NCBI RefSeq assembly: GCF_963667555.1 | Contig: NZ_OY763421.1 | Location: forward strand, 761,562 to 825,561 | Origin: an uncultured Methanolobus sp. | GTDB taxonomy: Archaea; Halobacteriota; Methanosarcinia; Methanosarcinales; Methanosarcinaceae | Reading direction: 5' to 3' | DNA length: 64,000 nt | Shown: positions 35,544-43,686 of the stretch, in pieces | Layout: each line of letters begins with the position of its first letter | How positions within the stretch are numbered: the stretch's first letter is position 1 | Notes under the pieces: generated by a model | Told to the model about the DNA's origin: nothing | What the model saw: only the letters and a program-made list of their open reading frames with translations | The model's database searches: none | Translations under genes and position numbers: made by a program

Positions 35544-36937
35544 AGCCAGCAGTGACAGTTTGCCTGAAAGATATTCCTTCTTGTGAAATTAGCCGCAATG
35601 CAGCTTCCTCTGCAAACAGAAAGCCACTGGCATCTGCTGCATTCACCTTTCATATCCGAGGCTTTCAGGCTCCTGAAGTAGTTCAGGAAACGTGAATTGT
35701 CCCAGATCCACCTGAAAGACCTGTCTTTCACATTTTCAACATCGGCACCTTCAAAATAGTTACAGGGGAGCACATCTCCTTTTGAGGTTATAGTGCAGTA
35801 TCCGATGGCGCCATCACATCCGATCCGAATGTCCGTATTATTCTCAGTCTCAGTTTCAGTCCCAGTCTCAACTTCCTGTATTGGAACCGGCCGGAAGGTA
35901 CACTCAAATTCCATGGGTGCGATCTCAGGACCATCTGATTCCCGCTTACCGAGCAGGAATTCTGTCAGCTTCCGCATCCTTTGCGGTTTTACTTCCAGAT
36001 CAAGAGCATCTGCTCCACGTCCTGAAGGAACGAAGGGCAGGATTCTGAATGTCTGCACCCCAAGCTCTTTTCCAAGTTCATAGAGTTCAGGGATGTTATT
36101 TACATTCATTGTAGTTACTGCGGCTGCCATCGTTACAGGAACACCGGCTCTAACCAGCAACTTAATTCCATTTACGGTTTTCTGCCACGAACCCGAAGAC
36201 TGGCGGAAATCATCATGAATAGCAGGAACGCTTGAATCAAGGCTCACCTGCGCTCTTGCTCCGATATCTGCAAGTTTCCCGGCAGCCTGTTCATCTATCA
36301 GTGTTCCGTTGGTGGCAACCTGTATCATTAAATTTCTGGAAGCTGCGTATTCAGCGATATCAAAAAAGTCACTTCTGATCATAGGTTCGCCGCCGCTAAG
36401 TATCAACTGACTGACTCCTAATTCTGCAAACTCATCGATAAGCCTGCAACAATCATCAAAACTTAGCTCATCGCTGCACTGCTCACCTGCACTTACAACG
36501 CAGTGTCTGCATCTCAGGTTGCATTTCGATGTCAAGTCCCAGAGCACACCGGCAGGAGCAGGGACTTTCCAGTAGTTCATCCTTTCACTGCGCCACCACA
36601 AAAGTCCCCTGGCTGTGAGTTCATCAAGGACAGGTCTGCTTTTATCCATTACAGTGTCACTGTCAGCGTGAAAAGATGTACTAAGTTGTGTAATAACTTC
36701 ATCAAGTGTCCGGTAGCCGTCACACATTTTCAGAAGCCAGTATGCAGCTTCATTCAGTTCCTGGATTTCAGAACTGAGCGGGTCTTTAGTTATCCAGGTA
36801 CCATTATCCTTACTTATCCTGAAAGGAAAATAAGGGACAGCAGAGTTGTCCGGAGAACTGCTGTCACAGATAAGTCCGGCATCCGCATCCATTGTATAGG
36901 TGTCTGCTGTCAATATTCCTGACTGCTTTTCTATCAC
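35531..36937 (-). CDS. Radical SAM/SPASM peptide-modifying enzyme with PqqD-like N-terminus
   Basis: A 468-residue enzyme. Residues about 35-115 form a PqqD-like leader-binding module (ELNEAAYWLLKMCDGYRTLDEV). The radical SAM core carries the CxxxCxxC cluster site CNLRCRHC (C139, C143, C146), a glycine motif LILSGGEPM and VATNGTLI. The C-terminal third is a SPASM/twitch region (residues about 365-468) with many cysteines (IGCDGAIGYC, GDVLPC, CSRCQWLSVCRGSC). The layout is that of RiPP maturases. GTG 36937 overlaps the stop of the upstream metallopeptidase gene (GTGA), so the two are coupled. Its last residues are encoded by repeat copy F. Confidence 0.85.
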   Translation of the reverse strand: MIEKQSGILTADTYTMDADAGLICDSSSPDNSAVPYFPFRISKDNGTWITKDPLSSEIQELNEAAYWLLKMCDGYRTLDEVITQLSTSFHADSDTVMDKSRPVLDELTARGLLWWRSERMNYWKVPAPAGVLWDLTSKCNLRCRHCVVSAGEQCSDELSFDDCCRLIDEFAELGVSQLILSGGEPMIRSDFFDIAEYAASRNLMIQVATNGTLIDEQAAGKLADIGARAQVSLDSSVPAIHDDFRQSSGSWQKTVNGIKLLVRAGVPVTMAAAVTTMNVNNIPELYELGKELGVQTFRILPFVPSGRGADALDLEVKPQRMRKLTEFLLGKRESDGPEIAPMEFECTFRPVPIQEVETGTETETENNTDIRIGCDGAIGYCTITSKGDVLPCNYFEGADVENVKDRSFRWIWDNSRFLNYFRSLKASDMKGECSRCQWLSVCRGSCIAANFTRRNIFQANCHCWLVNE

Positions 36938-39045
36938 TTGATTTCCCCGAGCATCACAAGCGTCTTCTTTCTCCAGTCATGTATCCTGTTCTCTGAGATT
37001 CCCAGTGTCTTTGAAAGTTCAGTTATCTTCTTTGCGTTCTCTGTTGCTTTCAGGAAGTCTCCAAGGGTTGATATGGAGCGTCCTTTGAACAGGATCGCGG
37101 TTTCCGGTCCGATACCCACGATCTCTATGATGTCGGTCTTCAGTGTAATGATCGGGTTCTTGACACGGATGTACGGATCATATGGCAGTGGGTCCGGTCC
37201 TGGCAAACATGAAAGTCCCGGAGATGGCGGACAGGCTATGTATGGTGACGGTGGACAGACTACCATTGGCGATGGAGGGCATATGAAGTCCGGTGCAGGC
37301 GGACAGATGTAAGGTGCCGGTGGGCATATAAATCCCGGTGCAGGCGGACATAGTATGTGTGGTGATGGCGGACAGATCATTGGTGCTATCCAGCATGTGA
37401 ACGGACATATCACAGACGTGCCAATTCCCACAGCAGCAAAAGCATTGATAATGCTTGCTCTCCAGCGTGCATAATGAGGATTAGCGGCGTAGAGGTCATC
37501 AAGTGAATCAAGAACTGCGTCCCTCATGTCGCTGAAATCCGAACTTGATACCAGGTGTGTTGTAAGTGCCTGGTAATAGATAAGTCCGAGTACGTCACGT
37601 CCAAGTCCTTCGCATATCCTGATTCCTCTGTGTGTTCCTCCGGTAGCTATCAGGTAAGCAGCCTTGTTCATTATTCCGCTGTTGATGTGGACTCCACCAT
37701 AGTCCTGTGCTCCGGTGTACTTATCGGTCATATGGTCCGGCTGATGGCCAGCAAGTACACTGGTTATCGGGTCGGCGGGGTCATAGAGTCCTCCGTTGGT
37801 AGGATCCTCCAGATTACGTGATCCGGGTGCCGATGCCAGCAGCCATGGCTCTTCACCGTAGATCCAGTTACCGGCTATCAGACAGGAAAACACATCGGAC
37901 ATGGACTCGTTGAGCGCACCCGATTCCCCGCTGTACACAAGGTCTGCGGTGTATTCGGTCACAGCATGTGTCCACTCGTGTGCTATCACATCAAGGGCAG
38001 AGTACGGGTCAGAGCGTATGCCGTCACCGTTTCCTATTTTTACATAACTGCCATTCCATGAGGCATTATTCCAGTTGACTCCGCAGTTGGCGTAAATATG
38101 CATATCAGCTCCTGCGTTATCATAGCTGTCACGTCCGTGTACGGTAAAGAAATAGTCGAACACCATTCTGGTATAGAGGTGACAATCAACTTCAGGGCCC
38201 TGTCCGGAAGAAGACCAGTTATTATTGTCATCTTCCGAAACCGGGGCAGGAGGATAGCCGCCGTTGGCATCATGGGTAATAACTCTTGCAGAACTTGGTA
38301 CCCATTGATCCTCAAGCAGGTATTTGGCTGTGCCGTGATCATGTAGTGTGTTGATGGTTACGGAACCTGCATATTTTCCGATTCCTGAACCCGTGGTTCT
38401 TGTATGGGTCTGCTCATTATTATATTTCCAGACCACTTTTCCGGTCATCGCATCAACAAAATATTCCCATTTGGCAGGCGTGTCATCCCCGGCAAGATCC
38501 TTGTCGGTTCCGTTAACCGTCACATGCCATACAAGATGTGGCTTTTCAATAAATTGCGACAGGACCATCAGTGTCGGTTCTGCATGCAGTTTTCCTTTAG
38601 TATTGTTCCTGTTGTCCCCAAGAACGATTTTCATAGCTTCTTCTTCTGAGATCTTAGCCTTGTCCGGCAGGTCCGGTTCAGGAATAAGCTTTCCTGTAGT
38701 CCCTTTTATGTTGTCTTCGGCATCAATGTGGACTATTATCTCGCTCCCAAAAACAGGCAGTTCTTTGTACATCTGCTGCATGCGCACATGTCTGGCACCG
38801 ATACGGTCAGTATCGATCCTTTTAACAAGCATTTCCTTACTGACAGAATTTAGCAGATAGAGGTCTTTGTTAGCTTTCATAAATTCTATGGCAGCTCTTC
38901 CCGGATCCTTCTGTTCTGCTTTTACAAGCAAGCCTTTAAGTCTAAGTGGAATGCCTGTACGCTCATCCCATTTGACATCTACATTCTGGTCGATGCTACT
39001 AAGCTTATCGAGTATATCCTTTTGTTTCCTGACAGGTTCATACAT
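36934..39045 (-). CDS. M4-family metallopeptidase with Cys-Pro-Pro repeat tail
   Basis: A 703-residue thermolysin-type protease. An FTP/PepSY-like propeptide (residues about 1-190) precedes a catalytic domain with zinc motif HEWTH (356-360), the third zinc ligand E380 in GALNESMSD exactly 19 residues later, and GGVHINSGIMNKA with the catalytic His. There is no signal peptide, unlike normal family members. After the protease, residues about 545-618 hold eight or so repeats of C-P-P-[SA]-P spaced 6-10 residues apart, then a helix-hairpin-helix-like domain (residues about 640-703). It lies between a small peptide gene and a radical SAM gene; it may cleave the peptide leader. Confidence 0.85.
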   Translation of the reverse strand: MYEPVRKQKDILDKLSSIDQNVDVKWDERTGIPLRLKGLLVKAEQKDPGRAAIEFMKANKDLYLLNSVSKEMLVKRIDTDRIGARHVRMQQMYKELPVFGSEIIVHIDAEDNIKGTTGKLIPEPDLPDKAKISEEEAMKIVLGDNRNNTKGKLHAEPTLMVLSQFIEKPHLVWHVTVNGTDKDLAGDDTPAKWEYFVDAMTGKVVWKYNNEQTHTRTTGSGIGKYAGSVTINTLHDHGTAKYLLEDQWVPSSARVITHDANGGYPPAPVSEDDNNNWSSSGQGPEVDCHLYTRMVFDYFFTVHGRDSYDNAGADMHIYANCGVNWNNASWNGSYVKIGNGDGIRSDPYSALDVIAHEWTHAVTEYTADLVYSGESGALNESMSDVFSCLIAGNWIYGEEPWLLASAPGSRNLEDPTNGGLYDPADPITSVLAGHQPDHMTDKYTGAQDYGGVHINSGIMNKAAYLIATGGTHRGIRICEGLGRDVLGLIYYQALTTHLVSSSDFSDMRDAVLDSLDDLYAANPHYARWRASIINAFAAVGIGTSVICPFTCWIAPMICPPSPHILCPPAPGFICPPAPYICPPAPDFICPPSPMVVCPPSPYIACPPSPGLSCLPGPDPLPYDPYIRVKNPIITLKTDIIEIVGIGPETAILFKGRSISTLGDFLKATENAKKITELSKTLGISENRIHDWRKKTLVMLGEIK

Positions 39046-39117
39046 TCCCTATCTCCCCCTGGATCGTTTACACTATGCTGAATTGCACGTTAGTCAGGGT
39101 AAATGAAAAAGATCACA

Positions 39118-39165
39118 GCCTGCCCTGGGCACCCCTGCCCGGCCAGGCCCGGAACCTTCTCCGAC
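39118..39165. other. GC-rich structured spacer between peptide and protease genes
   Basis: An unusually GC-rich block in an AT-rich region. GGGCA/TGCCC pairs around CCCC at 39127-39140, and GGCC-A-GGCC follows. It lies in the 212-nt spacer between the small peptide and the protease and could act as an RNA structure that sets their relative expression. Confidence 0.4.
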
Positions 39166-39257
39166 TACTTATTACCCTAATTATAAATTCCCGCTAATAA
39201 TCTATAAAGTTTGCTCTGGGATTTATGAATATAAAAAAAGTAAGGACAGGTAACATC

Positions 39258-39455
39258 TCATACTTTTTTTCCGGATTTTTTCTTCTCTTCCTCTTCAACG
39301 GTAGTGTTATCGCACCATGCATCAACTTCAAGATCAGCAGCACTTTTCTTGTCACTATTTGAATCCGGTACGGTACACCATGTATCGATCTGCTCGTCAA
39401 GGCTTGGTATCTCTATATCTTCCACTTCTTTCTTTTTAGCATTCTTCCTGTCCAT
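39258..39455 (-). CDS. Candidate precursor peptide with two Trp-Cys motifs, 65 aa
   Basis: A 65-residue, highly charged peptide with no signal or membrane segment. Two units about 21 residues apart hold the motif [Ile/Val]-Asp-[Thr/Ala]-Trp-Cys (W26-C27 in DEQIDTWCTVPD and W47-C48 in LEVDAWCDNT). These are its only Trp and Cys residues. The start ATG 39455 is firm, because CGGAGGATCATT precedes it; a longer frame to 39527 has no ribosome-binding site. It is the first gene of a three-gene minus-strand cassette with a protease and a radical SAM/SPASM enzyme, so I read it as a precursor whose Trp-Cys cores are modified; this is inference. Confidence 0.7.
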   Translation of the reverse strand: MDRKNAKKKEVEDIEIPSLDEQIDTWCTVPDSNSDKKSAADLEVDAWCDNTTVEEEEKKKSGKKV

Positions 39456-39720
39456 AATGATCCTCCGGTTTTCCATGTCTTCGTATTCAAAGCATGCGTT
39501 CTGTTTTCCTGAATTTCTATCGGTCATGAAGCTTAAAAAATGTTTTTACCGTGAAGGCTGATTCAGGAATGATGCCAAATATTATTAAACTAAAAAAATG
39601 AATATTTCTGCAGGAGAATTATCAGTTCCGGGGAAAAATGGGGTAGCTATATCTATGGAATAGAGTCTGGCTGCTAAAGTTGAAAATAGATTTGTTACTT
39701 ATCGTTTAATGGAGATTGTT

Positions 39721-40959
39721 ATGAAGCGGATCGTTTTAGGATTCCAGCACGTGCTGGCCATGTTCGGTGCCACGGTGACAGTTCCTCTGGTTGTTGGTTC
39801 TGCCATTGGGCTCTCACTTTCGGAAATTGCAGTGATGATGCAGGCTGTTCTTTTTGCAATGGGAATTGCAACCCTGCTGCAGACATTTATCGGTTCTAAG
39901 TTCCCAATTGTGCAGGGTTCAAGTTTTGCATTCATTCCGGGTCTCATCGCTATTGGTTCCGGTCTCGGTCTTGCGGCCGCAGAAGGAGCTTTGATCGTTG
40001 GCGGTATCATTGAAGGACTGACCGGTGCTTTAGGTCTTATCGGTAAACTGAAAAAACTCTTCTCCCCGCTTGTTACGGGAATAACCATTATGCTTGTGGG
40101 TTTCTCACTTGCCAATGTGGCTGTCATGTACACGTTCAACTACTACGCTGACGCAGCCGGTACAAGTATCCTGCCTTCTTCTATAATTGCCCTTGCAACA
40201 TTCATTACAACAATTCTTGTTGCGCTCAAGGCAAAAGGAACATACAAGACAATGCCGGTTATTGCAGGTGTTATTGTAGGGTACATTCTGAGTATGGCAT
40301 TCGGTCTTGTGGATTTCAGTCTTGTGAAGAGCATGCCGATATTAAGTCTTCCGAAACTTCTCCCCTGGGGAACTCCGGTATTTGACATCAGTGCTATCAT
40401 AATCCTGCTCTTTGCCTTCATGGTAAGCATTATTGAGAGTGTGGGCGACTATCACGCAATTTCAACCATCGCTGACCTGCCAATTGATAATAAGAAGATA
40501 AACAATGGTATAGCTTCAGAAGGTCTTTCATGTTCCATTGCAGGTGTTTTCGGTGCATGCGGCACAACCAGTTATTCTGAGAATATCGGTCTTGTGGCTC
40601 TGACAAGGGTTTCCAGTGTTCAGGTCGTGCAGATAGGTGCCGGAATTCTCATCCTGTTCTCACTGATACCAAAGTTCTCAGGTCTTCTTGCATCCATTCC
40701 TGCACCGGTTCTCGGAGGACTTACAACAGCGCTCTACGGAATGATCGGTGTTACAGGTCTGAAACTAATCAAGGACAGAGTGGAGCTTAACGACAGGAAC
40801 ACGCTGATCCTTGCAAGTTCACTGGTTCTGGGACTTGGAGCTCCTCAGCTTCCTGCAGAGTTCCTTGCAAATTTCCCGCAGATAATTGCAAGCATACTCG
40901 AATCTGGAATGGCAGTCGGCGCTATTTCAGCAATAGTAATGGACCAGTTGCTCAAATAG
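39721..40959 (+). CDS. Uracil/xanthine permease (NCS2 family)
   Basis: A protein of about 412 residues with twelve to fourteen membrane segments of the uracil:H+ symporter UraA/PyrP type. It begins FQHVLAMFGATVTVPLVVG, carries QGSSFAFIPGL in the second helix, and IIESVGDYHAIS, with the conserved Glu, in the later NCS2 signature. The start ATG 39721 follows GGAGATTG. With the uracil phosphoribosyltransferase gene next to it, it should import uracil for salvage. The two are probably cotranscribed, 87 nt apart. Confidence 0.9.
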   Translation: MKRIVLGFQHVLAMFGATVTVPLVVGSAIGLSLSEIAVMMQAVLFAMGIATLLQTFIGSKFPIVQGSSFAFIPGLIAIGSGLGLAAAEGALIVGGIIEGLTGALGLIGKLKKLFSPLVTGITIMLVGFSLANVAVMYTFNYYADAAGTSILPSSIIALATFITTILVALKAKGTYKTMPVIAGVIVGYILSMAFGLVDFSLVKSMPILSLPKLLPWGTPVFDISAIIILLFAFMVSIIESVGDYHAISTIADLPIDNKKINNGIASEGLSCSIAGVFGACGTTSYSENIGLVALTRVSSVQVVQIGAGILILFSLIPKFSGLLASIPAPVLGGLTTALYGMIGVTGLKLIKDRVELNDRNTLILASSLVLGLGAPQLPAEFLANFPQIIASILESGMAVGAISAIVMDQLLK

Positions 40960-41046
40960 AAGAGCAACCGGGTGCAATGTGTACGACGGATACAAACACA
41001 TAAAACATGTACTGGATATTAATCGATACTAATCAGGGTTGTTAAA

Positions 41047-41745
41047 ATGATAGAAGATAAAAGATGGGAAGGTGTGTATTCCTTTGAAGATTCTCCATAT
41101 CTGATGGAGATACTGACAGAGCTTCGTTCTAAAGAAACAGAGAATATAAGGTTCAGGAAAGGTCTTGTGAAACTTGGAAGATACATGGGTTATGAGTTCA
41201 CAAAGACCATGGATTTCAAAAAAGTGAAGATAGAGACTCCTCTTGAGAACACGGAAGGCATTGCTTCCGGTGACAGGGATCATGTGTATATCATCACTGT
41301 GCTCAGGGTTGCAATTCCACTCATGGAAGGTCTTATCAAGACACTGGAGCATTCAAGGGTAGGTATTGTCTCTGCTTCCCGTGGCAAGGCTCCGGATTTC
41401 AATATTGAGATGAGCTACATAAAAGTTCCTCATATGAGGGAAGAGGACACTGTCATTGTCTGTGACCCGATGATCGCTACAGGTTCAACTCTTCTGAAGA
41501 CCGTTTCTGAAATTAAGAAATGCGGAAACCCGAAGAGGATCGTCATTATCGGTGTGCTTGCGGCTCCAGAAGGTATAAGCGCTTTGAAAGAAGAACTTCC
41601 AGATGTTGAGATATATGTCACGAAGATCGACAGGGAACTCAACGATAAAGGCTACATCCTTCCTGGTCTTGGAGATGCAGGTGACAGAGCATTCGGAGAG
41701 CCTATCAATATCTCAATGCTTCCAATGATGCACAATCTGGAATAA
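41047..41745 (+). CDS. upp: Uracil phosphoribosyltransferase
   Basis: A 232-residue enzyme that joins uracil and PRPP to make UMP. The PRPP-binding loop is [17 protein letters not shown] and the uracil-binding segment is [16 protein letters not shown]; the N-terminal extension of about 30 residues is usual for archaeal copies. The preceding permease gives an import-and-salvage unit. The ATG has only a weak GGTTG upstream, and coupling to the permease gene may help its translation. An A/T tandem array and a hairpin follow. Confidence 0.92.
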   Translation: MIEDKRWEGVYSFEDSPYLMEILTELRSKETENIRFRKGLVKLGRYMGYEFTKTMDFKKVKIETPLENTEGIASGDRDHVYIITVLRVAIPLMEGLIKTLEHSRVGIVSASRGKAPDFNIEMSYIKVPHMREEDTVIVCDPMIATGSTLLKTVSEIKKCGNPKRIVIIGVLAAPEGISALKEELPDVEIYVTKIDRELNDKGYILPGLGDAGDRAFGEPINISMLPMMHNLE

Positions 41746-41757
41746 TCTGAAAGGTTG

Positions 41758-41822
41758 AAAATTATAACGAAAATATAACGACAATTATAACAAAAATTAT
41801 AATAAAAGTTATAACAAAAAAT
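41758..41822. repeat. AT-rich tandem array after upp
   Basis: Six or so loosely repeated units of about 11-12 bp, each containing TTATAA or TATAAC followed by an A-run (AAAATTATAAC style), lie directly after upp. Confidence 0.65.
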
Positions 41823-41842
41823 ACGTTTAAAAATAAGAAAGG

Positions 41843-41875
41843 TCTGTTACGGGTGTAACAGATCGCTGTTTTCTT
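41843..41875. terminator. Terminator between upp and the inhibitor gene
   Basis: A perfect 8-bp stem (TCTGTTAC at 41843-41850, GTAACAGA at 41855-41862) with loop GGGT, followed by a T-rich tract. It lies between convergent genes and could serve both. Confidence 0.65.
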
Positions 41876-41898
41876 TAGTTGTAATTCAGGTTTAAAGT

Positions 41899-42666
41899 TT
41901 ACAGTACAGGACTGATCGTTCTTAGTTCTATTATCTGTCCCCACATGTGGAAACTCATCATATCATCACGTGTATAGGCTGTGAATCTGACTTCTGTTCC
42001 GTCTGTACTGAATTCAGCAGGAAGGTTCATAGTATCATATTTTGCATCATCTGTTCCTACAATTCCATAAAATCCGCCTTCAAGGTCGTTGTATGTCACA
42101 GTTCCTGTGTCAGTTATGAGTTCGCTTTCCGGAATTACTTCGATAGTTAGTTCATAGCTGTCTTCGTTTCCTGTAACCTCTTCCCACGGACGCACGTAAA
42201 TTCCGGATATGCTTTGCTCACCTGTGTCAGTGACTTCAAAGATCCATGTATGAGAACCGCCTGCACCAACAAGGCTTACATTAGCGCTTGCCTGGGTATA
42301 TGCATCCTCCTGAACCTCAAGTCCTTTACTGTATGTCATATTCCATGAGTAACCGGTTGTGGGATTCTCTTCAAGTTCAACTATAATTAGATCTCCAATA
42401 ATGGCATAGACTGTACTCTGGCTGTCGTTCTCTGAAAAACTATGAGTAACTGCTGTCATTGTGCCTATGGCAATGTCTGAATTAGTGACTTCAGCATTAT
42501 CGGTGTTTCCTGTCTGTTCTCCTGTATTCTGTGTTGCGGTGCTGTTGTCGTCAACGCTGGCGTTACCGCCTGTACCATCATTGTCTGATACGCAGCCGGA
42601 AGCCATGCATACCAGAAAGATAACTGCTGTAACTGTAAGTAATCTGATGTTCATTTCAATGTTCAT
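41899..42666 (-). CDS. Lipoprotein with chagasin-like (I42) protease-inhibitor domain
   Basis: A 255-residue lipoprotein with lipobox MASGC near residue 25. After an Asn/Thr-rich linker comes a chagasin-type domain (residues about 85-185) with the three inhibitory loops in order: NPTTGY, GAGGSHTW and RPWE. These wedge into papain-like cysteine proteases. A second small domain (LEGGFYGIVGTDDAKYDTMNLP, ending VRFTAYTRDDMMSFHMWG) of about 70 residues recurs in archaeal lipoproteins. Its target is unknown. The start is uncertain between ATG 42666 and ATG 42654. Confidence 0.85.
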   Translation of the reverse strand: MNIEMNIRLLTVTAVIFLVCMASGCVSDNDGTGGNASVDDNSTATQNTGEQTGNTDNAEVTNSDIAIGTMTAVTHSFSENDSQSTVYAIIGDLIIVELEENPTTGYSWNMTYSKGLEVQEDAYTQASANVSLVGAGGSHTWIFEVTDTGEQSISGIYVRPWEEVTGNEDSYELTIEVIPESELITDTGTVTYNDLEGGFYGIVGTDDAKYDTMNLPAEFSTDGTEVRFTAYTRDDMMSFHMWGQIIELRTISPVL

Positions 42667-42768
42667 CTCCCTGTGATTTTAATTACAGGATTGTTTTTCA
42701 GCTATATACAGGTTTATTTAACTGCGGTTATGGTTGAAGTTATGGATTCTGGCAGGATGTCTATTATC

Positions 42769-43112
42769 GATTCTGTAGAAATCCTGTTTACATGAGTGGC
42801 ACGAACTTTGCTTTTTTTTTGTTCAGTTCTAAAACCAAAAAAACAATTTGCAAACTAAAACCAATGTAACCATCCGCCGAAGGCGGCACATTCCAATACC
42901 TCTGTGCAGAGAAATCGCATTTATGCCTGAGAATTCTATAGAAGGCATGCGAAGAAAGTATTCCACTACAACATGTCAATTATTTTGTACTATCTGATTG
43001 GAAAACTCCGGCTTCGCCGGACCCTCCGGGATAATTCTATTTCTTCATGATGTATAATGAATCGTTTTTCTGCTTGACTTTCAGTTTTAATGGTAGGATT
43101 TCTGCAGAGCCC
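42769..43112. repeat. Dispersed hairpin repeat, copy G, with terminal inverted repeats
   Basis: The longest copy. Left terminal repeat TTCTGTAGAAATCCTG (42771-42786); right end reads, inward, GGCTCTGCAGAAATCCTA. Between them lie the left hairpin CCGCCGAAGGCGG (42873-42885), the conserved middle, right hairpin TCCGGCTTCGCCGGA and the tail AATGAATCGTTTTTCTGCTT. The termini resemble those of the IS5-type element at 56963-57963. Confidence 0.7.
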
Positions 43113-43363
43113 TATTATCATTAGATTGAAGTTACATGATAGGTTCTAAGGCTTATATTGGACAACTATACGTTTAAAAGCCGATATTTTACGTCATTTA
43201 TGATAGCTGTTTTTGCGGGAATTTGTGTTAAGTGGATGCTTGCTCCTCAAGTTTGCTTTTCTTATCCAATCGGTTTCAGTCATTTTTCAGCAGCTCAACA
43301 ATAGTCTTAAATACTATAAAGTCAGATATAGACTGCCGATTAAGGCTAAAAAAAGGTGAAAAC

Positions 43364-43528
43364 ATGGATATAGCAACAACACTGAGGTATGGTTTGATCA
43401 ATATGAACCATTTCAGAAGATGTATGATGAGCAGAATGACCTACCAGCTGTCATCATACTGGAAAAAAGGTGCCGATATCCCTGCTTTCGACATGAAACC
43501 GGCAAATATCTCACCTTACACAGTATAA
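43364..43528 (+). CDS. Small hypothetical protein, 54 aa, possibly two overlapping frames
   Basis: A 54-residue frame with a strong ribosome-binding site (AAAAAGGTGAAAAC) before ATG 43364, starting MDIATTLRYGLINMNHFRRC. The frame one base off (about 43356-43656, no start codon, opening after a TGA) reads convincingly as protein too (FDQYEPFQKMYDEQNDLP, then RFNHREKRLAISPIGKAGF). Either the first is a real small protein, or the second is and an indel separates it from its start. Not recognised. Confidence 0.45.
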   Translation: MDIATTLRYGLINMNHFRRCMMSRMTYQLSSYWKKGADIPAFDMKPANISPYTV

Positions 43529-43686
43529 GATTCAATCATCGCGAAAAACGACTTGCCATCTCTCCAATAGGAAAAGCCGGTTTCATTAAAAATGAAGTCT
43601 ACTTGGGTGCACAAAGCACCCAACTCCTCCCTACTTCCTATTTTATTTTTTGCTAAATCTCAATGAACAATATTATTTGTATTTTC

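Noticed and set aside
38348..38860. A 170-codon open frame on the plus strand inside the M4 protease gene
   Set aside because: Antisense shadow of a gene with full catalytic motifs; no ribosome-binding site and odd composition.
7811..43112. Hairpin repeats as CRISPR or simple terminators
   Set aside because: Copies are kilobases apart, over 200 bp long and occur in divergent, tandem and convergent gaps alike.
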